This document shows, one piece after another, positions 18,210 through 26,797 of a stretch of DNA of 64,000 nt. Numbering within the stretch: position 1 is the first letter of the stretch; each line of letters starts with the position of its first letter. Below the pieces are notes generated by a model. The model saw nothing but the letters and a program-made list of their open reading frames with translations. It was not told the origin of the DNA and did not search any database. The DNA is from Chryseobacterium paludis (GTDB taxonomy: Bacteria > Bacteroidota > Bacteroidia > Flavobacteriales > Weeksellaceae). The stretch spans positions 1,426,001 through 1,490,000 of the forward strand of contig NZ_CP099966.1 in the NCBI RefSeq assembly GCF_025403485.1, read 5' to 3'. The translations under genes were made by a program, and so were the position numbers.

Positions 18210-18650
18210 TTAATCAATAGACATCGGGCTCAGAAATAATTCTGTAGAAAAACTGAATCGGTCACCTGTCGCCTCCATTTTGGCATTAATGGCGATTCGT
18301 ACTTTTTTCTTTATCTCTGTATGTTCCTTGGTGTCATAATTATGTTCTACGATTTGCACATGAGCGTCAACTTGTGGCTGAACAATTCTTGGTTCGTATT
18401 CCTGTATCTGTCTTTTTAGACTCTTAATAAAAATATTCTCCCAAACAGCACTTGTAACTCCGTTATCGAATTCAAGATTCCATACATCATTTCCGTAATT
18501 TTCATCATATCTATTTTCTCCTTTTTTAGTTGTTATCAACAACATAATGTTATGGGCGATACTCTCCCCCATGTCGCAGGTATCTATACTTCCTCCTTCG
18601 GACATTAATGTTGACGGAACAAAAGGCATTCTGTAATTTGGTGTGTCCAT
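18210..18650 (-). CDS. tssE: GPW/gp25 family baseplate protein (TssE-like)
   Basis: The protein is 146 aa. The gp25 lysozyme-like baseplate domain is recognisable in ESIAHNIMLLITTKKGENRYDENYGNDVWNLEFDNGV (about residues 29-65). It includes the conserved pattern I..n...LL.T..Ge...d..YG...... Proteins of this family form baseplate wedges of contractile injection systems. It lies 22 nt upstream of tssF, so the two are cotranscribed. Origin from an extracellular contractile system cannot be excluded from the sequence alone. Confidence 0.85.
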   Translation of the reverse strand: MDTPNYRMPFVPSTLMSEGGSIDTCDMGESIAHNIMLLITTKKGENRYDENYGNDVWNLEFDNGVTSAVWENIFIKSLKRQIQEYEPRIVQPQVDAHVQIVEHNYDTKEHTEIKKKVRIAINAKMEATGDRFSFSTELFLSPMSID

Positions 18651-18763
18651 ATATCAACTTTTCTTGCTTTTTCTTTATTTTTTCATTCGCATAAAACAAA
18701 ATACCAATTTAAACATTTTTCAATAAATAATATATGATACAGAAATAAAAATATTCCTTAAAA

Positions 18764-18797
18764 TTTACGGCTTTCAAACCTGTTTGAAAGCCGTAAA
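18764..18797 (-). terminator. Long perfect hairpin downstream of the amino-acid permease gene
   Basis: TTTACGGCTTTCAAAC and GTTTGAAAGCCGTAAA form a perfect 16-bp stem with only two nucleotides between the arms. It lies about 70 nt past the permease stop and is followed on the minus strand by TTTTAAG. It probably terminates the permease transcript and insulates tssE. Confidence 0.8.
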
Positions 18798-18867
18798 TGA
18801 AGTTATTTCGAAATGAATATTGAATATTTTAAAGCAAAAGGAATTACCATATTCCCTGGTTAGCAAG

Positions 18868-20283
18868 TTATTTGCTATCTCTTTTATTTCTGTTAATAAA
18901 GTAGTAAACCGGAAGTCCGAGTAAAACCATTACAAAACCTGGCCATGTATACTGTTGTTTATAGATCAGTAATAAAATACAGAAACCAGCTCCTATCAAC
19001 AGATAAATGATAGGTGTAATCGGGTATAACCATGTTTTATAAGGCCTCTCAAGGTTAGGCTGTTTAAACCTTAGGTAAATCACTCCAAAAACTGTTATCA
19101 TGTAAAATAAAACAATAACAAAAGAGATCATATCCAGTAAATTTCCATATTGTCCACTCAGACACAATATGGAAGCCCAGATTCCCTGCATCCAAAGTGC
19201 ATTTCCGGGAACCTCATTTTTATTATTTTTTTCTGCTGATTGAAAAAACATTCCGTCCTTAGCCATCGTTTGAAAAACCCTTGCTCCAGCTAAGATTAAT
19301 CCGTTATTACATCCGAAAGTAGAAATCATTACCAGTAAAGCAATAATAACCGTTCCCGCACTTCCAAATATATTGTGTGAAGCTGCAACAGCTACCCTGT
19401 CATTTGCTGCAAAAGCAATTGAATCCCGATCGAGAGCATTTAAATAAACATAATTTACTGCTATATAAAGAATCATTACAGCAGAAGTTCCGAAAATCAT
19501 TGACTTCACAACATTCTTCTTTGGGTTTTCAATTTCACCTGATACAAAGGTGACACTTTCCCAAGCCACAGAACTGAAAACAGAACCAACCATCGCTGCT
19601 GCTATACCTCCTAGCAAAGTCATTCCTCCAATAGGCTCCCAGCCTTGTTTAAGAAAATTTCCACTCAGATCCTTTTTAAGATTACTGAAAGCGTCATAAC
19701 CAGAGCTGAAGTTTTCGGAAAGATGAGAAACATCTATCAAAATAAAACCTGCGGCAATTAGTCCCAACAGAGCAACAATTTTAGATCCTGTAAAAATATT
19801 CTGTAATATCTTACCACTCTCTACACCTCTAGTGTTGATATAAGTAAGCAGAACAATAATAGCAATTGCTAATATCTGAATCCATGTAATTTTAAATTCT
19901 CCACTTTGAAAAATAGCTTCTGCATCATTAAGAGCTGGAATCAGGTAAGCAGTAAATTTACCAAAAGCCATTGCTACAGCAGCAATAGTACCCGTCTGGA
20001 TTACCGTAAAAAGTCCCCATCCATACAAGAAACCCATCCTCTTACCGAAGATCTCTTTAAGATAGGTATACTGTCCTCCTGCCTTAGGAAATAATGCAGA
20101 AAGTTCCCCATAGCTAATTGCCGCAGCTACCGTCATTATTCCTGTGATAACCCATACAATGATCAGCCAGTAACCAGAACCCAGATTCCGCATCATGTCT
20201 GCACTTACAATAAAGATTCCACTTCCGATCATTGAACCCATTACTAACATAATGGCATCCCAAAGTTTTAATTTTTTATGCAT
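18868..20283 (-). CDS. APC family amino-acid permease
   Basis: The protein is 471 aa with about 12 hydrophobic segments. The first helix contains GSMIGSGIFIVSADM (residues 16-30), the substrate-backbone binding motif of amino acid/polyamine/organocation transporters. A later helix carries FSSVAWESVTFVSGEIENPKKNVVKS, typical of the LAT/SteT-like subgroup. The likely role is cytoplasmic-membrane amino-acid uptake or exchange; the substrate cannot be assigned. It is a single-gene unit with a TAnnTTTG element upstream and the long hairpin downstream. Confidence 0.9.
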   Translation of the reverse strand: MHKKLKLWDAIMLVMGSMIGSGIFIVSADMMRNLGSGYWLIIVWVITGIMTVAAAISYGELSALFPKAGGQYTYLKEIFGKRMGFLYGWGLFTVIQTGTIAAVAMAFGKFTAYLIPALNDAEAIFQSGEFKITWIQILAIAIIVLLTYINTRGVESGKILQNIFTGSKIVALLGLIAAGFILIDVSHLSENFSSGYDAFSNLKKDLSGNFLKQGWEPIGGMTLLGGIAAAMVGSVFSSVAWESVTFVSGEIENPKKNVVKSMIFGTSAVMILYIAVNYVYLNALDRDSIAFAANDRVAVAASHNIFGSAGTVIIALLVMISTFGCNNGLILAGARVFQTMAKDGMFFQSAEKNNKNEVPGNALWMQGIWASILCLSGQYGNLLDMISFVIVLFYMITVFGVIYLRFKQPNLERPYKTWLYPITPIIYLLIGAGFCILLLIYKQQYTWPGFVMVLLGLPVYYFINRNKRDSK

Positions 20284-20300
20284 AAATTATTTAGAATTCC

Positions 20301-20308
20301 CAAATATA
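20301..20308 (-). promoter_or_regulatory. -7 element upstream of the amino-acid permease gene
   Basis: The minus strand reads TATATTTG, matching TAnnTTTG, 18 nt before the start codon. Confidence 0.6.
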
Positions 20309-20404
20309 AACAAATATGCACTTGATTTTGAATTTTGTGTAAAATTTAGTGATACGCCTATTTTTTATCAAGTATATCACACTTATTAATTCAATTTTTA
20401 TTGT

Positions 20405-20412
20405 TATTTTTG
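20405..20412 (+). promoter_or_regulatory. -7 element upstream of the DUF4920 gene
   Basis: TATTTTTG matches TAnnTTTG, 15 nt before the ATG at 20428. It lies downstream of the alternative TTG start at 20401, which argues against that start. Confidence 0.6.
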
Positions 20413-20427
20413 AAAAAAATATTAAAA

Positions 20428-20943
20428 ATGAAATTCAAAGCCATACTATTTGCTGTAGCGATCAGTGCTTCTACTGTAGCTTTTGCACAAGAAACAGTAC
20501 AAAAGAAATTTTCTCCACCGGCAGGAAATGCTATTGTAGGTGATACCTACGGAGCTGGCGTTGGTTCATCTGTTGAATCAAAGGCTATCAGCGTTGAAAA
20601 ATTAGGTAAGAAACTTAAGAAAGAAAATAAAAAGGTTGAAAATGTAGCGATTAAAGGAAAAGTAACCGATGTTTGTGAGAAAAAAGGATGTTGGTTAACA
20701 ATCCAGACAGAAGATAATTCTCAATTTTTCGTAAAAATGAAAGATTATGCATTCTTTGTTCCTACCGCTTTAAAAGGGAAAAACGTAGTTTTAGAGGGTG
20801 ACGCTGAAAGAAAGATAATTTCTATTGACGAGCAGAAACACTATGCAGAGGACGCTAAAAAACCACAATCAGAGATTGATGCGATCACTACACCGAAAGA
20901 AGAGATCAGATTTGTAGCAAATGGAATTAAGGTGGTAAATTAA
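20428..20943 (+). CDS. DUF4920 domain periplasmic protein
   Basis: The protein is 171 aa from the ATG at 20428. That start gives a clean signal peptide, MKFKAILFAVAISASTVAFA, cleaved before QETVQ. The domain carries IKGKVTDVCEKKGCWLTIQTED, with a C-(x4)-C motif followed by Trp, then FFVKMKDYAFFVPTALKGKNVVLEGDAE. This OB-like arrangement is the DUF4920 signature. The two Cys may bind metal or form a disulfide; the function is unknown. It is followed by a terminator shared with the convergent carboxypeptidase gene. Confidence 0.85.
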   Translation: MKFKAILFAVAISASTVAFAQETVQKKFSPPAGNAIVGDTYGAGVGSSVESKAISVEKLGKKLKKENKKVENVAIKGKVTDVCEKKGCWLTIQTEDNSQFFVKMKDYAFFVPTALKGKNVVLEGDAERKIISIDEQKHYAEDAKKPQSEIDAITTPKEEIRFVANGIKVVN

Positions 20944-20966
20944 TCCAAATTAAAAGAGTATCTATA

Positions 20967-20999
20967 AAACAAAAGCGGAACCAATTGTTCCGCTTTTTT
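20967..20999. terminator. Bidirectional terminator between DUF4920 and carboxypeptidase genes
   Basis: AAAAGCGGAAC and GTTCCGCTTTT form a perfect stem around CAATT, with T-runs on both strands. The carboxypeptidase stop codon is within the run. Confidence 0.9.
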
Positions 21000-22107
21000 A
21001 ATCTTCAATAGTAAAATCTACTTTCTCATCCAGTTTTGGATATTTAGTAGAGCAAACAAATTTCTTTCCTGTACAGTCTATTTCCAACCATCCTTTTCTT
21101 TTTTTAACATCTCCCACTTCCATTACAAAAGGTATAAAAGACAGATCATCCTTTTCCTCCTCCTTTACTTCTCGATATTGTACTGCTATATCCAGGACAC
21201 AATGATGATCCGTATTGAGCTTTACATTTCTATAAACAATATCATAATGGCTTTCTTTATTTTCAGGGATATCTAAATAGGTCTCCCAACCAGTAATACC
21301 AGAGTTTAGCTCAGTGATTGCTTTTAAAGCATAGTATAATGCTATTGTATAATATTTTCTGGTTCCCTTTCTGGTGTAATCATCTATAAAATGTCCTCCT
21401 TCAAATAGAATAGTAGGCATTCCGGCTTTTATGAAATTATCCCCCGTAGATGTAGGATAAAACTCATCTGAGTATCTTCCGATCTGATTAGGGATCAACT
21501 CCTGTAGATGATTATAAATATTTGCAATCACTGCCATGCATTTCTTTCGATTATCTGTAACCGTCCGTTCTTCATTTTCAGATGGAGCTAAAAATGAAAG
21601 TGTAGCGGGATGAATTCCATCTGTTGTAAAGATGGTTCTCTGCTCATGAAGATTCAGTGCATAATCATATCTATTTTGAGAAACAATATTCTTAAGGAGC
21701 TTAATCTCTTTACTGGCTTCATTATGGAAATCCCGATTGAGATCAATATCTACGGCATTTAATCTGGTCCATTTTTCAGAACCATCAGGATTTAGCATAA
21801 AGATAAAATCCAGTTTAATCCTGCTAAAGAGTTCCTGCTTCATAAAGTGATCTTTATCCAAGCTAACTAATAAATCTAACATGGCATGAGTAGCGTTTGA
21901 TTCATTTCCATGCATTTGTGACCAAGCCAGAACATTAATATCTCCTGTTCCAATGCTTAGTTTAAAAATAGGTTTATCTAAATAAGATTTTCCAATCTCC
22001 TGAATATAATCGCTGAGATTCGTCTGTAAGTAAGAAAATAATTTTTCAGGGGAAATATAGCGATTAGGAAATGTAGGGTTTTGAAGGTAGAGCTGTTCAA
22101 AGTTCAT
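20998..22107 (-). CDS. M14-type zinc carboxypeptidase / succinylglutamate desuccinylase-like protein
   Basis: The protein is 369 aa with no signal peptide. The zinc-binding H-x-x-E signature is in WSQMHGNESNATHAML near residues 63-78. A third His candidate is in NLHEQRTIF near 156-160. DLNRDFHNEA (about 122-131) supplies the substrate-binding Asn-Arg of M14 enzymes. The catalytic Glu may lie in TILFEGGHFIDD. Such proteins remove C-terminal or side-chain-linked residues; the substrate is unknown. A TAnnTTTG element lies upstream. Confidence 0.85.
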   Translation of the reverse strand: MNFEQLYLQNPTFPNRYISPEKLFSYLQTNLSDYIQEIGKSYLDKPIFKLSIGTGDINVLAWSQMHGNESNATHAMLDLLVSLDKDHFMKQELFSRIKLDFIFMLNPDGSEKWTRLNAVDIDLNRDFHNEASKEIKLLKNIVSQNRYDYALNLHEQRTIFTTDGIHPATLSFLAPSENEERTVTDNRKKCMAVIANIYNHLQELIPNQIGRYSDEFYPTSTGDNFIKAGMPTILFEGGHFIDDYTRKGTRKYYTIALYYALKAITELNSGITGWETYLDIPENKESHYDIVYRNVKLNTDHHCVLDIAVQYREVKEEEKDDLSFIPFVMEVGDVKKRKGWLEIDCTGKKFVCSTKYPKLDEKVDFTIED

Positions 22108-22129
22108 CTGACTAATAATTTACATGAGT

Positions 22130-22137
22130 CAAAAATA
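22130..22137 (-). promoter_or_regulatory. -7 element upstream of the carboxypeptidase gene
   Basis: The minus strand reads TATTTTTG, matching TAnnTTTG, 22 nt before the start codon. Confidence 0.55.
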
Positions 22138-22827
22138 ACCATTTTTAGGTGAAAAATGAAATTAACATTTGTAATATAGTTAAACGATGTAAATTGCCAT
22201 TATGTCTGTGGATAAAATTGTGGATTACATATAATTAAATGTAATATATTTAAATATTTAAAAGTCAGTTATTTATGAGATTTATCTATATTATACAATT
22301 AACTTTACTTTAAGTGAATAATATTCTGATTATCAACAATTGAGTGTAATTCTTTTAAACAAGAAAAAGTGTGGAAAACATTGCATTTATCTATCGTATA
22401 CAAATGTAAATTGTGGATTATTTTTTAATTTCAACTCCATTTTTCGTCAAATTTAATCTGAGTTTAATTAGGTAAATAAGCTTTAAAGAAAGTCTATAAT
22501 ACCAAATAACGTATATTAAAAATAAATGTTAAAATTGAATTATAGAGGGTGTTTATGCCCCAAAATGTATCATATCACAAGCATTGCGATAGTCATTTAT
22601 CTATATAATCAGATTATTAGCTTATCTCTCACTCTTTAGCTATAACAAAGCGTATAAATACAACCATAATAGCTTATACCAGGAGATTTAATAGAAATAT
22701 TTACATAGAATTTTATCAATAACTCATTTACCTCATCCATTACTTTAAGTTATTTATCAAAAAACAGATTTTGAGGATAAATTGTTGAATAAAAATCAAT
22801 GATTAATTTTATCAACATTATAAATAG

Positions 22828-22860
22828 TTGTTTATCAGACGAATATGTAGTTTACTTTTG
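22828..22860 (+). promoter_or_regulatory. Promoter of the XRE regulator gene
   Basis: A TTG at 22828-22830 is spaced 22 nt from TACTTTTG at 22853-22860, which fits the TTG...TAnnTTTG promoter of Bacteroidota. A second -7-like word, TAACTTTG, is at 22870-22877. Confidence 0.6.
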
Positions 22861-22883
22861 TATACTTGATAACTTTGTAATTG

Positions 22884-22931
22884 TTTACATTTGTATTTTG
22901 CATTTGTAAATCTTATCTTTACATTTGTAAA
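22884..22931 (+). promoter_or_regulatory. Triple operator-like repeat between promoter and XRE start codon
   Basis: Three 14-mers lie in 48 nt: TTTACATTTGTATT (22884), TTTGCATTTGTAAA (22897) and TTTACATTTGTAAA (22918). The last is a dyad TTTACA-TT-TGTAAA. All lie downstream of the promoter and before the ATG, where repressor binding would block transcription. Autoregulation by the XRE protein is inferred. Confidence 0.5.
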
Positions 22932-22950
22932 ATGATTAAAAGCTTATTTT

Positions 22951-23490
22951 ATGAGTTTAAATGAAAGAATTTCCAAAGTTATAGAGTACTCCAAACTTAC
23001 ACCTTCAGAGTTCGCTGATGAAATTGATGTACAACGTTCTTCTATTTCTCATATCACTTCGGGAAGGAATAAACCTTCCTTAGAGTTTATCATAAAAATA
23101 AAGTCTCACTTCCCCGAGATCCTTTGGGACTGGTTAGTAAATGGTGACGGTGAGATGTTGAAGTCTGCTCTACCTGAAACTTCTGAACAGATAGCAGAAG
23201 AAACAGATGAAGACAAATTAAAGCCAACCTCACTTCCGGATCTATTTACTATGATGAATAATGATGAAGATTTTGGAATTGAAGAAACAGAAGTAATCCC
23301 TCAAAAACAAGCTATCCGAGAATCTCCTATATCATACAAGATCCAATCTCATGAAAAAATAATCGATTCTCAGCGATTAGAAAAACCTAATGACGAAATG
23401 ATCAACCAAGTAATTGAAAATCAGAGTCATAAAATAAAAAGAATTGTTTTGTTTTATGAAAATGGAAAATTCGAAAGTTTTGAGCCATAA
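22951..23490 (+). CDS. XRE-family helix-turn-helix regulator
   Basis: The protein is 179 aa. The N-terminal HTH domain (about residues 4-60) contains LTPSEFADEIDVQRSSISHITSGRNKPSLEFIIKI, a canonical Cro/CI-type helix-turn-helix, then the phrase FPEILWDWLVNGDGEML. The remaining 110 residues are acidic, low-complexity and probably disordered, ending with a short hydrophobic strand (KIKRIVLFYENGKFESFEP). The same architecture recurs in Bacteroidota, with targets unknown. It is preceded by a repeat-rich control region and convergent with proline dehydrogenase. Confidence 0.85.
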   Translation: MSLNERISKVIEYSKLTPSEFADEIDVQRSSISHITSGRNKPSLEFIIKIKSHFPEILWDWLVNGDGEMLKSALPETSEQIAEETDEDKLKPTSLPDLFTMMNNDEDFGIEETEVIPQKQAIRESPISYKIQSHEKIIDSQRLEKPNDEMINQVIENQSHKIKRIVLFYENGKFESFEP

Positions 23491-23611
23491 AAACCTTATT
23501 AAAATAAGAATATCTTAAAAAGGAAAATCCTAGTCTTTTAAATTTAAGACAATATATAAAATATAAAGAATTTATAAGATTGATGAAGAATTTTATGATG
23601 AAAATAGAATA

Positions 23612-23642
23612 AAATAAGCCTCACAAATTGTGAGGCTTATTT
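23612..23642. terminator. Bidirectional terminator between XRE and proline dehydrogenase genes
   Basis: AAATAAGCCTCACAA and TTGTGAGGCTTATTT form a perfect stem with a one-base centre, ending in T-rich DNA on both strands. Confidence 0.88.
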
Positions 23643-23672
23643 ATTTATATACAGAATAGAATATTACTATTA

Positions 23673-24845
23673 TTATCTGTTATTTTTTCTTCTATCTAAT
23701 TCTTTCTTTAAAAGTCCCAATTCTCTTCCTGTCTGCCCGGCTACAGAAGTATTTTCCTGAGCTCTTCTTGTAAGATATGGAACAACATCTTTTACAGGCC
23801 CATAAGGAAGATATTTAGCCACATTATAGCCTTTATCTGATAATGAGAATGTAATATTATCACTCATCCCATAAAGCTGTCCAAAATAAACATGTGGATT
23901 TCCAGTTTCAAGAGATTTTGCTTTCATTTTATCCATTACCAGTTCAGAAGAGATCTCATTATGGGTTCCAAAGAATGCAGACACCTTATCCAAATGATTC
24001 ATTACGAAATCAATTCCTGCATTGTAATTCTGATCAGTAGCTTCTTTATTCGGCTGAATTGGATCAGCATATCCTTTTTGTTCAGCTCTTGCTCTTTCTT
24101 TTTCCATATATGCACCACGAACTATTTTGTAGCCAATAAAATAATTCTTTTCTCTGGCTCTTTGCAAATGCTCTTCCATATATTCCAGTCTTCCGGTTCT
24201 GTACATCTGAATAGTATTCCAAACAATAGGCTTCTCCTGATTGTACTTTTCCATCATTTCTTCACAAAGATGGTCTGCTGCATCCTGCATCCATGTTTCT
24301 TCAGCATCTACCATTACTTTTTTATCATTTTCATGGCAAAGCTTACAAACCTCATCAAATCTTTTTACAACTCTTTCCCATTCTTCTTTTTGACTCGTAG
24401 TCAATTCAGCATTCTTGCCAACAGCTTCGTAGAGATCAATTCTACCAAAAGCCGTAGGTTTAAAAACAATAAATGGAATTGCTGGATTTCCCACTGAAAA
24501 TCTTACAATATCTTTAATTTCTTTACATACTGCATCAAAGGTCTCTTCATCTTCTTTCCCTTCAATAGAATAATCGAAAATACTTCCGACTCCTCGCTTG
24601 AAAAGTTGCTTTACAACTTTCATACTTTCTTCGCGTGTTTCACCACCACAGAACTGTTCGAATAAGGTATTCTTCACAATTCCTGTAACGAACGGAAAAT
24701 TATTATGAACTGTAAAATTAAGAATAGAAGTTCCAACACTTGTCAAAGCTGGTTGTTCAATCATTTTAAACATCCAATAAGCTTTTCTTAATTGGGCATC
24801 TGTTTTGTCTGCAAATGCAACTTTAGTATCGTTAAAAATGGGCAT
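23673..24845 (-). CDS. Proline dehydrogenase
   Basis: This monofunctional PRODH (TIM barrel, FAD) oxidises proline to pyrroline-5-carboxylate and passes electrons to the quinone pool. It is 390 aa. Typical segments are FKPTAFGRIDLYEAVG, VMVDAEETWMQDAADHLCEEMM, IGYKIVRGAYMEKERARAEQKGY (residues about 232-255, substrate and FAD binding) and YLPYGPVKDVVPYLTRRAQENTSV near the C-terminus with the substrate-binding Arg pair. No PutA DNA-binding or P5C dehydrogenase domain is fused. A TAnnTTTG element is upstream. Confidence 0.95.
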   Translation of the reverse strand: MPIFNDTKVAFADKTDAQLRKAYWMFKMIEQPALTSVGTSILNFTVHNNFPFVTGIVKNTLFEQFCGGETREESMKVVKQLFKRGVGSIFDYSIEGKEDEETFDAVCKEIKDIVRFSVGNPAIPFIVFKPTAFGRIDLYEAVGKNAELTTSQKEEWERVVKRFDEVCKLCHENDKKVMVDAEETWMQDAADHLCEEMMEKYNQEKPIVWNTIQMYRTGRLEYMEEHLQRAREKNYFIGYKIVRGAYMEKERARAEQKGYADPIQPNKEATDQNYNAGIDFVMNHLDKVSAFFGTHNEISSELVMDKMKAKSLETGNPHVYFGQLYGMSDNITFSLSDKGYNVAKYLPYGPVKDVVPYLTRRAQENTSVAGQTGRELGLLKKELDRRKNNR

Positions 24846-24869
24846 TCCTTTTTATTAAATTTAATTTGG

Positions 24870-24877
24870 CAAAGGTA
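24870..24877 (-). promoter_or_regulatory. -7 element upstream of proline dehydrogenase
   Basis: The minus strand reads TACCTTTG, matching TAnnTTTG, about 25 nt before the start codon. Confidence 0.55.
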
Positions 24878-24909
24878 ATAATAACCTTAGTCTTTTTAAA
24901 GAATATTTT

Positions 24910-25839
24910 CTATAATTTACTTTCGATTCCATTTAAAAGCATGGCAATGATTCCTACAAAAACCCAAAGCCTTAATATATTTAAGGTAATGAATTTACTT
25001 TTCCTTGAGTAATTCAACAATAAATAGATGCATACAATCATGATAAACATCCCTCCGGTAAAATAATAGGCCATAAATCCGGAAATTCCCGTTTTTACAA
25101 TAAGCTTCATGGACACAGCCATTGTGATCACAAGTAGAGAAATGATAATGATCTTTGTCTTTTTATTGTCGAAAAAATTGGGAATTGTAGTATATCCAAA
25201 TGCTTTATCCACACTTTTCGTTAAGGTATCTTTTACAATATCAATACACAAAAGAATGAGAAAAAGAAAGATAGCCATTAAAAGAACTTTTTTCGAAAAA
25301 GTTTCATAATACACCATCATTCCAAAGAAAGGATAGAGTGTAAGACTTACAAAAGTAAGGTTATTGAGTATTAGGATACGACTTAATTTATGGCTGTAAA
25401 ACCACATAAAAAACTGATAGATCAGAAAAAATATAAAGACATTATGTGAAATAAACCATGCCACTCCCAAGGATATAACACTTAATACCAAATAGGCATA
25501 GAGAAAATATTTCTGAGCAATAAAGCTCTGTAATCTCGTCCGGAAAGGTTTTACGATATGATCTTTTTCAAAATCATAGAATTGGTTGATAATACCGCCA
25601 GCAAGAATTGTTAAAACAGTACAGAAGATAATTCCGTGAACTTTAAAATCAAATACAAAATTCCTGAAACTTTCTTCTTGATTAAATAAAAAAAAGGTAG
25701 ATACATAAAGGGCAAAAGTAAGCAAACCTGCTACAAAGAACCTGGCACCCAAAAGAAAGCCCACGAATTGTGAGAATCTATAAAATAAAGATTTGGATAT
25801 AAAATTTTGTGATTGGAAAGTTTCTTTTTCAGAATTCAT
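24910..25839 (-). CDS. UbiA-family prenyltransferase
   Basis: I use the ATG at 25839 (309 aa), not the TTG two codons upstream. The protein has about eight hydrophobic segments. The first Asp motif, NQFYDFEKDHIVKPFRTRL, is at about residues 84-102, and the second, LCIDIVKDTLTKSVDKAFGY, is at about 197-216. These are the diphosphate-Mg sites of UbiA enzymes. The order of motifs resembles the (S)-2,3-di-O-geranylgeranylglyceryl phosphate/GGGP-type prenyltransferase branch rather than MenA, but the acceptor is unknown. It starts 11 nt after the GHMP kinase gene and is cotranscribed with it, linking isoprenoid synthesis to prenyl transfer. Confidence 0.85.
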   Translation of the reverse strand: MNSEKETFQSQNFISKSLFYRFSQFVGFLLGARFFVAGLLTFALYVSTFFLFNQEESFRNFVFDFKVHGIIFCTVLTILAGGIINQFYDFEKDHIVKPFRTRLQSFIAQKYFLYAYLVLSVISLGVAWFISHNVFIFFLIYQFFMWFYSHKLSRILILNNLTFVSLTLYPFFGMMVYYETFSKKVLLMAIFLFLILLCIDIVKDTLTKSVDKAFGYTTIPNFFDNKKTKIIIISLLVITMAVSMKLIVKTGISGFMAYYFTGGMFIMIVCIYLLLNYSRKSKFITLNILRLWVFVGIIAMLLNGIESKL

Positions 25840-25850
25840 TCCCAACCTAT

Positions 25851-26777
25851 TTAGAATCTGTAAATTACTTCTTTGCTAAAACCATCAAGCATTTTTTCAG
25901 CTTTTTCATAGTCTTTTGTGAAGCCTAAAATATAACCTCCACCTCCGCTTCCACAGAGTTTAAGATAGTATGCATTAGAGTCCAATCCTTTTTTCCAGAT
26001 ATTAAAAATACTTTCAGGAATCATTGGACGGAAATGTTCATAAGCCCAATGTGAAAGCTTTTTTAAATTTCTAAAGAAAGGGTTCATATCTTTTTTTAGG
26101 AAAGACTCAATACAAGCATTATTATAACGTATAAATTCTTCTTTCAAAGTTTTACGGAAACCTTCGGTTTTCATTTTTTCAAAGAAAATCTGAATCATTG
26201 GTCCTGTTTCACCGCTCATTCCAGAATCAATAAGGAAGATGGCTCCTTTTCCTTTCTCGCCATCAGGAATAGAAACTCTATCAAGGTTTTCTTTATTTTC
26301 AATAAGAATAGGTAAATTCATATAACAGATCAAAGGATCCATACCTGAGCTTTTACCATGGAAATAACTTTCCATTTCACCAAAAACGGCTTTTAATTTT
26401 TTAAGATTATCTTTAGAAATGCTTTCAGGATTCAGTTTATTCAATGAATATCTTTCAAAAACTGCTGCTACTAAAGCTCCGGAACTTCCAACCCCATATC
26501 CCTGTGGAATATTAGAATCAAAGAAAAGTCCTTTTGAAATATCTTTTTTAAAGTCTTCAATATTAAGCTTGAAATCATCAGAAAGGTTTAACTCACCAAG
26601 AAAATTAGCATATTTCTGCAGATGTTGATTTGATTTTGACTCAAATTCAGAATTCAAATCAGAAAATTTTAGAGCTCCTTTGTAAAAGCTATAAGGTACG
26701 ACAAGACCCTGAGAGTCTTCTATCATCCCATATTCTCCAAACAGAATTATTTTTGCGTAAAATAGAGGGTTCGTCAT
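25851..26777 (-). CDS. GHMP kinase, probable mevalonate kinase
   Basis: The protein is 308 aa. It starts with NPLFYAKIILFGEYGMIEDSQGLVVP, the substrate strand typical of mevalonate kinases. The ATP-binding motif PQGYGVGSSGAL is at residues 91-102, and motif 3, LCGSGGGGYILGF, is near 277-289. It phosphorylates mevalonate, or a related alcohol, in the mevalonate route to isoprenoids used by Flavobacteriia. A promoter with TTG and TAnnTTTG elements precedes it, and the UbiA-family gene follows. Other mevalonate-pathway genes are not in the window. Confidence 0.87.
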   Translation of the reverse strand: MTNPLFYAKIILFGEYGMIEDSQGLVVPYSFYKGALKFSDLNSEFESKSNQHLQKYANFLGELNLSDDFKLNIEDFKKDISKGLFFDSNIPQGYGVGSSGALVAAVFERYSLNKLNPESISKDNLKKLKAVFGEMESYFHGKSSGMDPLICYMNLPILIENKENLDRVSIPDGEKGKGAIFLIDSGMSGETGPMIQIFFEKMKTEGFRKTLKEEFIRYNNACIESFLKKDMNPFFRNLKKLSHWAYEHFRPMIPESIFNIWKKGLDSNAYYLKLCGSGGGGYILGFTKDYEKAEKMLDGFSKEVIYRF

Positions 26778-26797
26778 CTTGACAATAAATCTTTTTG

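Larger units (their letters stand above)
22108..22950. other. 843-bp gene-free AT-rich region with DnaA-box-like words and short repeats
   Basis: This is the longest stretch without a gene. It holds one perfect DnaA box (TGTGGATAA, 22207-22215) and near matches: TGTGGATTA at 22219 and 22412, TTATCAACA at 22330 and 22809, TGTGGAAAA at 22370, TTATCAATA at 22713 and TTATCAAAA at 22754. It also holds scattered copies of ACATTTGTA, or its complement, at 22165, 22398, 22887 and 22921. An inverted pair ATTACAT...ATGTAAT spans 22224-22245. It could be an origin-like or long regulatory region. DnaA-like words are common in AT-rich DNA, so the function is open. Confidence 0.4.

Noticed and set aside
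22108..22950. Firm call of the chromosome origin
   Set aside because: Near-match DnaA boxes and AT richness are suggestive only, and gene strand layout argues against it; kept as a low-confidence feature and finding.
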